Shown here: positions 48,675 through 58,296 of the stretch, piece by piece
Layout: each line of letters opens with the position of its first letter
How positions within the stretch are numbered: position 1 is the first letter of the stretch
Assembly: GCA_008828725.1 (NCBI GenBank)
Contig: MEHQ01004596.1
Coordinates: 62,001-126,000, forward strand
Direction of reading: 5' to 3'
DNA from: Saccharina japonica
Lineage: Eukaryota > Sar > Phaeophyceae > Laminariales > Laminariaceae
Length of the DNA stretch: 64,000 nt
Notes under the pieces: generated by a model
Database searches by the model: none
Told to the model about the DNA's origin: nothing
What the model saw: the letters and a program-made list of their open reading frames with translations, nothing else
Position numbers and translations under genes: made by a program

Positions 48675-49470
48675 GAGCCTAAGGCCGTTTCGTATGCGGT
48701 TCGATTTCGAGCTTCAGATTCGTATTTTTCGATTTAAAAAACGCAGGTGCACCTGCTTATGCAGTCTGATTGTGCAAAATCTGACCCGAAAACGTTTCGA
48801 TTTGAGAACCCAAAGGCCCAAGTCGTCACATTTTGGCCCAGAATCCGACAGCTTGGGTCATCAGCTTTTCAAATCGAAAAATGGCATGGTCTCTAAATTC
48901 AAGATGTTATCCACGCAAGCAAGAAGCAGCAGCAGCAGAACGATCGATGAGTTGGATGGCGACAAAGCGACGTTGCTTCGCGCCCGACGCGCAGTCGGCG
49001 ATCGGTGCGTCTCTCCGTCGCCGGACTACAGTCGGCTGGCGCGGGCTCGGACCTAGAGACGAAGGGAAGCGCACTCGGCGCGCGCCTCTCCGTACTCGTA
49101 CTCGTATAGTTTATAGCAGCAGCAGTCAGTCAGTCAACATGCTGGGCTGGGATGCTTCGTTGTGTCAAAATACAAAAGATAGGTCGACTCGAGCGCACTC
49201 GGCATGTTGCCGCCAGACCAGAGGCAGCCAGCGTGGCTTCGGACGCTTGGGTCCTACGCCCAGTGCAGCGCACTCGGCGCGTGTCTTCGCGGCGCCAGAC
49301 CACAACAACAGCAGTTGGTCTCACCGTTTGCTCGAATTTCTGCACGTACAATAAATCCGTTTTTCTCGCATATGAAGACTGTTTCGATTTTCGAACTAGG
49401 TCGCTGCAAAATCGATCGGACCATAATCTGAAGCTCAAAAATCGAACCGCATAGGAAATGGCCTAACTGC
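48675..49470. mobile_element. ~790-bp element with ~40-bp terminal inverted repeats
   Basis: The left end reads taaggccgtttcgtatgcgg then ttcgatttcgagcttcagat. The right end read on the minus strand is ttaggccatttcctatgcgg then ttcgatttttgagcttcaga. The interior is unlike the flanks, GC-rich in the middle, with repeated 'gcgcactcggc'. ORFs up to 203 codons cross its border and have no motif, so no transposase is claimed. Confidence 0.75.
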
Positions 49471-49479
49471 GATATCTTC

Positions 49480-50140
49480 AAGCGCCTGAAAGGTCTATTT
49501 TTTCGTGCCTTTCTGGTTACCTGTAGTAGGCAAGGTGGGCACGAAAATTATGTACAGGCAGCCTCCGCTCAAAACAAGACCATCCGACATCTCCTTCAGA
49601 ACGGCACCCGTATTTTGGGGAAAGCTACATTACTGCAGTCGGAATGTGAGTGAAACAACTAGCAGGGGTACTGTAGAAGGGTTTGCCTTAACCCCATTTC
49701 CAACCGCACCCGCGTTTTGGAACCAAATGTCATTGGGGTAGAATGTTTCCCAGAGTTTTTCATTTTTTGTTTAAAGTCAGGTGTGAGATCGATTTTGGAA
49801 AGGAGGTACTGTAGCTTGATAAGATATCTGATGCGGCCTTGGGAGATAGTTGGCATTCGCTTATTATTCTGGGCCGCAATGCATTCTGGCAGATAATGGC
49901 TGACATATATTTATTTTTGTTCTGCTCAAAGTTCAACACAATCCTTTACTGTAATTTCTAACAAGCTTCAAAAGGTAAGGCAAACAAAACAAGAACATCC
50001 CAAGTATTAAGACATTTCGCGTACTTGTACATGCCTGGAACCAGCTCCTTACCCATGCCCCTTCCTCCGGTGAATGAACGACACTAATAGGCACACCCTC
50101 TCCACGCACCCTCCCCATCGCCAATGGTTCCAGACAGAGT
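49480..50140. other. Unassigned sequence
   Basis: Nothing recognised except two loosely similar 'cgcacccgcgttttggaa' words near 49,600 and 49,710. Confidence 0.4.
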
Positions 50141-50147
50141 GGCATAC

Positions 50148-50210
50148 CTTCTCGAGACCCGGACTGGAAGGACCGTCGTCTGGTGATACAGCCGCAGGCG
50201 ATGATGATGC
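50148..50210 (-). CDS. Small candidate exon between the ankyrin and channel parts
   Basis: A 63-nt, phase 0-0 segment from acceptor gaaactgcag to donor GTATGC. It reads ASSSPAAVSPDDGPSSPGLE followed by K. Good splice signals, a pyrimidine-rich approach and the correct phase make it plausible, but the low-complexity linker sequence cannot be tied to any family. Confidence 0.3.
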
Positions 50211-50849
50211 CTGCAGTTTCCCGAAAATCACAACAAAGACGACCAATGTAATAGGTTTGTGTCAGTTGTGCATGTATGAACACCAGGTATGTATGATATT
50301 AACGAAGGGTCTATGTGCGTTGTCTTCGCATTCACCACTACTACCACCACGTGTTATTCCTGTAACAATACCCAACGGGCAGGATCCAGCACACCCAGTC
50401 AAAGCTGATACTTCAGCGTAAAGCATAGCTAACTTCTTCTTCGGTTGCAGACTATGTGAGAGGGACAACGTTTTGGAGGGAGAGGACTTGGCTCTTCCAG
50501 TGGCAGGTGGCAGGTAGCAGGGTAGTAGGTGCAGGACGCGATAAGGACTTCTATTTAAGGGAATTGGGAAAAAAAGGGTGGAGGTGATTGCAGTTGAGAT
50601 ATTCAAAAGGAGGGTTTTGGTGTATGTATCTATAAATTGAAATGCTGCTATTCTGTCTGTCTGTATTTGGGCAACGCTAGCCAGAGCAGTTCAGCCCCGT
50701 CTTGCCCCAACGGCAGGGAGGCTGGGTGCCAAAACCCGCAGAACACCGGGTAATATGCCGCGCCAATCCGTCGCCGTGGAACAATCCCGAGACAGTTGAC
50801 AGTCATCTGGCCAGCCTAGCTGCTGACTTACAAATTTGAATTACAATTC

Positions 50850-53800
50850 CGGCAGCTGAGTGGTTGCCCAATCCATGCCAGTCACCGCTGGCTCTTTCTA
50901 GACGATCAGTGCTGGGTGGATTCGTTGAGATTCCGCCGCACCCGGAGAGGATAGGGTGCCATCCCTAGATCAACAATCCCTCCACATATTTACAACTCCG
51001 ACCCACGGGACAAAATCGGCGATCCCCCGGGGCGACACCGCCCCGCAAGGGTGGAAACCGAACCCCCACTGGCTGGTCACTGGTTGGCTGAGGTTCACGG
51101 AGCCAGTGGCATCCGGGGACAATAGGGTTCCATCCTCTGATCATAAATCCTTCCATGCACCTACAATCCCAACAACTCGGAGACAAAACGGAAATTTCCG
51201 GGGTCGATAACGTTCCGCAACGTGTGGAAACCCCAACCCCACGAGTCTATTTATGGCTGGCTGGGGTTCATGGTTCCTGGAGACAGTATGCGGCGAGAAT
51301 TACCCCTCGGGAGAACGTCGAGGTCCCGTCGCACCAGGGACGATAAGATCCCATCCCCGGATCGGAAAGCCTTCCATACATATGGAACTCCTAACAACCC
51401 GGGGATGAATACGAATTTCCCTCGGGTCGATATCGCCCCGCAATGTGTGGAAATCCCATCCCTATCAGCTAATTGCTAATTTGACTGGGACTTATACGAC
51501 CAGCGCGCGGCAAGAGTTGCCCCCCGGAACAACGTCGAGGTCCCGCCGCACCCGGGGAGGATAATGTCGAATCCCCGCATCAGAAACCCTTCCATACATC
51601 TACAACTCTCGAGGAAACCAATGACGAAAACGGACATCCATCGGGACGATACCGGCCCGCAAGGTGTGGAAACCCCAACCCCACTGGCTGATTTCTGACT
51701 GGCAGGGCTCATCGAGCCAGCGCGCGACGAGGGTTTCCCTTGCGGGCAACGTTGCGGTCCCGCCGCAACCGGGAACGAAAGGGTCCCATTCCCGGATCAG
51801 AAACCCTTACAAACATCCACAACCCAACGGCCCGCAGATGAAAACGGAGACCCCCCGGGTATATACCGCCCCACAAGGTGTGTGGAAACCTCAACGCCAT
51901 CGGCTGATTTCTGACTGGCAGGGCTCATGGAGCTAGCATGCGGCGAGAGTTTCCCCTCCCGGAAACGGCGAGGTTCCGTCGCACCCGGGGACGATAACGT
52001 ACCATCCCCGGATCGGAAATCACTCCATCAATCTACAAATCCAACAACTCGGGGACGAAAACGGCCATCCCCCGGGTCGATACCGCCTCACAAGGTTTGG
52101 AAACCCCGACCCCACGGGATGACTTCTGATTCGCTGGCGCTCGTGGATTCAACGCGTTGCAAGAATTTCCCCTCGGGACAAGGCCGGGGTCCGGGGTCCC
52201 GCCATACCAGGGAATGATAATATCCCATGATGCCCGGATCGGAAATCCTTCCATACATTTACAACTCCAATAACCCGGGTACGAAGACGTACACCCCTCG
52301 GGTCGAGAACGACGCACAAGGTGTGGAAATCCCAACCCCACTGACTAACTGCTGGTTTCACCAGGGTTCATAGAGCTTTCGCGCGGCCAGGGTTGCCCCT
52401 TCAGGCAACGGCGAGACCCCGCCGCACCCAGGATGATAAGGTCCCATCCTCGGATCAGAAACAATTGTATACTTCGTACATCTACAATTATAATGGCCTG
52501 GGGTCGAAAACGGACGTTTCCCGGGTATATGCCGCCCCCCGCAAGGTGTGAACACCCCAACCCCACCGTCCAATTTGCAATATTTTTCATGGATTTCTGG
52601 CGGGACGGTATTGACGGTAACGACGGGACGGTAAAACCGTCGTCAAATTGGTACAGTGGTCCCGTCCCGTCTTCAACTTTACATATCGTTGACTCGTACT
52701 TTCCCGGTCCGCCGAGAAAAGATCTCCCGTTGTACTTTACCGTCCCGTCCCGTCGAGAAAAGATGTTACCATCCCGGTCCGCTGTCAAAAGCTTCCCCTA
52801 CTTCCCGTCCTGGCGTCAAACTCTGCTCCTACCGTCCCGCCCTGATGTCAAAGCCTTCCCTTACCGTACCGTCCCGCCAATCCCGTTACTCCTTCCAGTC
52901 AAGACACCATGAATACTACAGTAATACTTATTATGCCCGTCAAATAAGTCAGGAGACGGTAATTTAGGCCTGCGACAGACAGCCGTCTGGAATTACATGA
53001 ATACGAAAAATAGTATATGTAATTGGCCAGAAAGTACCAAGTTACAACCTTCAAATACCAGTGGACGAATCAACCATACGCTTGTGTATTATCATATGCG
53101 TGTACCAGAGGTGCACATCTAAATACATGCCAAGTACATGCAGGCAGTACGTAAAAAATAACAGCTGTATGATACGTACGATACTAACACTTCAGTATAT
53201 GTTTTAATATGCGTTCTTTTTCCCTTTGGACTGGTTTAATTTCTCCTGGTTGAGGTGTACGACCGATGTGCCACTCCAGTTATGATGTATCGTATGTCGT
53301 ACTGCGTTGTACTTTGGACTTTGTGTGTTTTGTTTCACTGAGGTATTCTTCCACTCCAGAGCTCGCTTTTTTGTCCTGTGACCACGGGCTATCGTTTTCG
53401 CAATCAGTTGATGTGAGAACAGCTACAACAAGTCTTATCAAACGAGTGCGTAGGATATGATATGAACACACCACCACCGCCGTGCTCGATACCGGTATCC
53501 GGCATCATTGATGCGTACCTAACGGGCGTGGCCGACCAACCAACTCCATCACCACCAACACCAACCACCACTCACAAACGCAGCCACCTGCTCCGCACCA
53601 CAGCAAGCAGCACAGCCACAAGAACAGCCAACGACCAGCACGACAACGTAAGCACGGCCACCAAGCAGAACAACTCGATCTGAAGCGGCAACCGTTCTTG
53701 GGGCCCTGGTCGAAATGTCTCAGAAGCCCTCGCCTGTTTCGTATATATGTACCGTCCCGTTCAGTCGAAAAACAAATGTACCGTACCGTCTCCTCGTGAA

Positions 53801-54985
53801 AAGCATATTTACCGTCCCGTCCCGTCGTGAAAAACTTCATGTACCGTCCTGTCCCGTCCAGAGAAAAACAAATACCGTCTCGTTCCGTCGTGATAATGTT
53901 TGTGTACCGTCCCGTTCCGTCATGGAATAAAAGGAGTCAGTGCACTGTGCCGTCACGTCCCGTCGAGAAATTTCAAACCCACCGTCCCGTCCAGCCAACT
54001 ATGCTTCTCAATATTTTACCGTCCCGTCTTCAAAACCCTTGCCTCCAAACATGTCAAAACAGTCTCGTCCCGTCCCGCCTCGAATATGACCAGCCATTAA
54101 ACGCCTTGCTGATTTCTGACTGGCAGGGCTTATGGAGCCAGCGCGCGCGAGAGTTGCCCATCCGGGCAACGGCGAGGTCCCGCCGCAGCCGGGGACGATA
54201 ACGTCCCACCCTCAGATCAAAAATCCCTCCATGCATATATAACCCCAACAATCCAGGGACGAAAACGGACATTTCCCGGGCCAATATGGGCCCGCAAGGT
54301 GCGGAAACCCTAATCCCACCAGTTCGTGGCGATAATTTCCCCTTGGGGCAACACCGAGGTCCCGTCGCATCCAGAGATGATACTTTTACATTCCCGGTCT
54401 ACATGCATCTACAACTCTAACGACCCGGGGACAGAACGGACACCCCCCACCCCGTAACGTGTGGCAACTCCAATACCACGGGCTGATGTGTGGTTGGCTG
54501 GCTGTCATGGAGCCAGCGCGCGGCGAGACTTGTCCCTCGGGGCAACTTCGAAGTCCCGCCGCACCCAGGTATGATAACGTCCCATCCCCGGATCATAAAT
54601 CCCTCCATACATCTACAACTGTAACAACCCGGGGGCTAAAACAGGCACCGTCCGGGTCGATACCGCCCCACAAAGAGTGGAAATCCCAATCCCACGGGCT
54701 GATTGCGGGTTTAGCTGGGGCTCTTGGTCGATATATCGCCGCATCTGGGGATGATAAGGCCCCATCTCCGGATCAGAAATCCTCCAATACATGTACAACT
54801 CCAACAACACGGGAACCAAAAAGGACACCCCCCGGTTCGATACCGCTCCGCACGGTGGCCCATAGATTCCAGTTCACAGTGGTACACCACAGCACGCTAA
54901 GAATACTACCATACCAGGTACTTGGTACGAGTACTTACATACCAGTGCTATGGTGGGTAACGCAAAGCTAGCGCCACAGGCGCAG
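50850..54985 (+). mobile_element. Satellite-bearing element, copy 2, split by a nested insertion
   Basis: About eight units like those at 13.3-14.6 kb ('catccccggatcagaaat' landmarks near 50960, 51132, 51350, 51571, 51787, 52003, 52229 and 52445) stop near 52565. They resume at 54100 with units near 54210, 54392, 54585 and 54762. The right flank matches copy 1: 'gctagcgccac', a hairpin gccac ... gtggc, then cgtaccgcta. Here the end reads CTAT where copy 1 reads CTAG. No protein is encoded. Confidence 0.7.
52568..54098. mobile_element. Nested 1.5-kb element with CCGTCCCGTC minisatellite arms
   Basis: It lies inside a unit of the satellite: left flank '...ccccaacccca', right flank 'ctgatttctgactggcaggg'. 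Both arms (about 52600-52880 and 53740-54085) carry ~28-30 bp units with accgtcccgtcccgtcg plus an A-rich spacer. The middle (52.9-53.7 kb) is unique and has no recognised gene. The first units of the left arm are in reverse orientation. No clear terminal repeats were found. Confidence 0.65.
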
Positions 54986-55030
54986 CCGTGGCCGTACCGC
55001 TATAAATAAAATAAAATAAAATAAAACATC
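54986..55030 (+). repeat. (TAAAA)n run at the end of the satellite-bearing element
   Basis: About five 'ataaa' units (55003-55025) directly follow the element end. Confidence 0.7.
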
Positions 55031-55296
55031 AACTCGGAGACCGAAGATTTTATTATACGGAAGACGGAGGGCAGCAAGCACAATAATAACTTAGTATCTG
55101 CTGCTGTGGTTGTTGCTGCTGTTAACGGAGCGTCCGTGGGTTGTGGTGGACGTGCTAGTCCAGAGGCTTTGCTCCAGCCGCTGTTGGGCGGATTCGTGGG
55201 CTTCTCTCAGAAGAAATGCATAACGTTGAACGATGTCTCTCTTGGGCAAAGACTAAGAAGGAAAAATGCAATACGTATGAGGCAGGGCTTAGAAGA

Positions 55297-55640
55297 TTGC
55301 ACAGATGCTCCGAGTATACTCGATACTCCGAGTATACTTGGAGTATCGAGTATTTTTCGTACTCCGAGTACTGAGAGTATTAGAGTACTGGTGGCCTAAA
55401 TACTCGGAGTACTTGGAGTATGAGCAGTACTGAAGGCCCAAATACTCCGAGTACTGGGAGAATGAGCAGTATTTATACTCGAGTACAAGCAGTACTCGGA
55501 GTAAAAACATCTAAATTACTCGGAGTACTCCGAGTATCGAGAGTATTGGACACCGAAATACTGTGAGTACACAAAGTACCTGAAGTATTTTTTCTCGAAA
55601 ATACTCTAATTATATTCCGAGGTAATGGGAGCATCTGTGG
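55297..55640. mobile_element. TIR element made of palindromic 'actccgagt' units, copy 1
   Basis: It starts cacagatgctccgagta and ends with the inverse, ggagcatctgtgg. The interior is dense in short self-complementary words such as gagtactcggagtact. The next copy begins about 417 bp later with the same order of sub-repeats. Confidence 0.75.
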
Positions 55641-55715
55641 CTTTTGAAATGCTATATTAACGCCAGTCACATGCTCCCAGAACCTGGGAGGAATGACGGC
55701 CGAGTCTTTAAAATG

Positions 55716-56066
55716 ATGCAAAGATGCTCCTAACGTACTTCACACTCCGAGTATACCCCGAGTATCGAGTACATTTCGTACTCCGAGTACTTAGAGTATT
55801 AGAGTATTGGAGGCCTGGATACTCGGAGTACTTGGAGTATGAGCAGTATGGAAGCCCCAAATACTCGGAGTACAAGGAGTCCCGCAGTATCGGACCCCGA
55901 AATACTCCGAGTACAAGCAGTATCGAGAGTGTTTATCCCGAAATACTCCGAGTACGAGCAGTATCCCGGAGTATCCAGCCCCGAAATACTCCGAGTACAC
56001 GAAGTACCTGAAGTATTTGATCTGCAATACTCCTTACTTTACTCCAAGGTACTCGGAGCATCTGTG
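55716..56066. mobile_element. TIR element made of palindromic 'actccgagt' units, copy 2
   Basis: It starts caaagatgctcc and ends tactcggagcatctgtgg, and is collinear with copy 1. The pair looks like a tandem duplication of one element plus ~75 bp of flank, or two insertions into the same site. Confidence 0.75.
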
Positions 56067-56069
56067 GAA

Positions 56070-57615
56070 GATTGGTTGTGAGCTTGGTCAGCGCACCTGC
56101 GGCCACCCTCGACTACTCTCCGCTCCACGGCTAGATGCACTGACCGGCCCACAGAAACGTCCCGCTATGCTGCCATTGGTAGTCGGCTTCGTACACCTAC
56201 CTGTTACTATATACGACGTTGTTACTGGTCAGTGTAAGCATATGGACGTTGAGACCCATACGTATCTATTGGGATGTGCAGTCACTACGCACTGATACGA
56301 GTATATGAATACCATAGTTTAGATATTCGGGTAAATACAATATGCGGATAGATTACGAGCGTGTCTTGCTCGTTGTACGCTCTATTGTCTGTACAAAGCA
56401 TCACCATCAGGAACGATGCTGAGAACGTTGTCAGAACGTTACGAAAGTAGAACGGGGTAGAGAACATTACAAGAAACAGTACGGGCTACCGTGGAGTATA
56501 ATTGTACCGAGATGACCAGATGAAGGCATCCCCCACCTCGATCACTTTACTGTACTCTTCTCTGTATTTCTCTCTCTACTCTTCTTTTTTTCTCTTGATC
56601 TCTCAGCTCAATCTTCTTTCCACTATGGCCAAAATAAGAGTCTGTTCAAACTATGACTTTTCTTCTTCTTCACAAGTGATCTTCACAGACACTTCGGTGC
56701 CACCTCTGCCATCTCTTTTCACAGAGACAGAGCCTACACATCGTCAGTCTCTCAATCAGCGACTTGGTAGGCTACTACTTTCTGCAGCAAAGTATCCACA
56801 GAGTACGTCAATACGACCTCCCGATGGAGGTGACAAAGTCGAAATAATTTTAGTGATCGAAACGAGTTCCTGTACTCAATCCACTTCACCTAACGTAACG
56901 TGCTCGTGCTTGATGGCAACCGACTGCGTTATATTCAGCTTACTTTCTACCGGTATAATGTTATTATCTCCACAACTCCACAGATTGTTACTTCGTGTGC
57001 TTCACTTGTTTACATGTTTACGTGTGGAACCCGTTGCTGTGTCGCGACAACTGACCATTACTCCATTGCCGCACCGCAACAACATCAATCGTCCCTGGTT
57101 CGCTTACGACGGAGGGTTGATATTTCCACGTACAGCTATTACGGGGTGGGCTAATGTAGTAAATAGGACCGACGGTACACACAAAAACCGTTCGTAACCT
57201 GGCAGCATAGAATAATGATTATCTGACAGGTCTTAAGCAGGGGCGAGCATAGTCTGCACATCACAGATAGGCGTTGGAACACGCGCGGGTCGCACTACCA
57301 GACATACATACACGGTACGATCTTACTACCGTACATACGAAGTACATCAATACCACGTAGTCTTAACCAATATGATTTGCTCCCTAAACATATTGAACAC
57401 TGCCATAACGTGGTACTGCCCAAAAGGTGGATGAACAACTACAGACGGGTTTGTGTTCGAGTGGAGCAACATGTGTTACTGCAGAAACTCGCATTTGCAT
57501 ATCAAGTATAAACAATACTCCATCGTTCTCCTTGGTACTGAGTACATGGACTGCTCCATGCACTATAGACGACATTGTTACCGGTCACCGACTTGGTAGC
57601 TACTTAAAAACACTG
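56070..57615. other. Unassigned sequence, one MITE fragment
   Basis: A 231-codon plus-strand ORF (56502-57197) starts in CT-rich sequence and has no motif. Its end lies in a fragment (57155-57190) of the tiny TIR element seen at 9.8 kb, so it is not accepted as a gene. Confidence 0.5.
57155..57190 (+). mobile_element. Single-end fragment of the tiny TIR element
   Basis: It reads gtagtaaataggac then cgacggtacacacaaaaa, matching the left end of the 9790-9900 element. The opposite end is not present. Confidence 0.55.
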
Positions 57616-57621
57616 ACTGAC

Positions 57622-57741
57622 CTTAACTTCGAGCATCCCATGGTCCTTGTGTGCCTTGCAGAACTGAGGCTCCATCCCCTCCCAGCCGAACTTCGCCTGC
57701 CTCATGCAGCGCATCGCCGACTCGCAGCGCGGGCGGGGGCG
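57622..57741 (-). CDS. Exon with an EsV-1-7 domain motif
   Basis: A 120-nt, phase 0-0 segment from acceptor ggtttttag to donor GTCAGT. It reads RPRPRCESAMRCMRQAKFGW then EGMEPQFCKAHKDHGMLEVK. The C-x5-C-x15-C-x2-H spacing, the 'FG' before the third Cys and 'H-x-x-GM' after the His match the EsV-1-7 repeat. That is a small zinc-finger-like domain named from a brown-algal virus gene and known from the IMMEDIATE UPRIGHT developmental regulator of Ectocarpus. Family members often carry several repeats; only one is seen here. It may be a one-exon remnant, part of a small separate gene, or a cassette in the ankyrin/channel locus, whose phase it fits. Confidence 0.65.
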
Positions 57742-58155
57742 CTAAAAACCAATACGTGTCACGTATCATACACATATAATCGAAATTGAATTGTACGTTA
57801 AATTTCGTTTCGTAATCCAAGAGGTATAGCGGGGGGCAGAGACGAGGCAGAGGGAGGGAGGGAGATGGCGAGAGACGGAGAGAGGCGGGATGAAAAAAGG
57901 GAGAGGGTGGGAGCTTTGTTGAGGTGGCGAGAAATGTAAAGGGGGCACATATACTTGCGAGATTGGCATCACCATCAAATTGGTATGGGGTGAAATTACC
58001 TAACTATAGGACCGTAGTTAATGCCTTGAATAATTTTGTAAGTGTACATTAAATCGCGGTTATAATTCGTACTGCTGTAAATCAAGACATCAGTTAGCTT
58101 CCGCTTCCGGGGCACACGATATCTACACAGGCCCGCGACAAACGCTGGTTCCCAC

Positions 58156-58296
58156 CTCGTTGACAACGTCAAGGATGCTCTTGTGGATGCCGGGCCCACA
58201 TCCGCGCAGGAGGAGACGGACTTCGGAGGGCATGTTAGTGTGTTCGCTGCTGCTGGGGTTCTTCTGATTGAGCACGCCTTTGATCTGATCGAGCAT
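58156..58296 (-). CDS. Ankyrin-like gene, exon 6
   Basis: A 141-nt, 47-codon exon from acceptor cggacccag to donor GTGGGA, phase 0-0. It reads MLDQIKGVLNQKNPSSSEHT, then VRLLLRGCGPGIHKSILDVV and NE. 'LLL-x-GCGPGIH-x-x-IL' resembles the end of one ankyrin repeat and the start of another. Confidence 0.7.

Noticed and set aside
56502-57197. 231-codon plus-strand ORF
   Set aside because: No motif. Its start is in CT-rich low-complexity sequence and its end runs into a mobile-element fragment also found at 9.8 kb.
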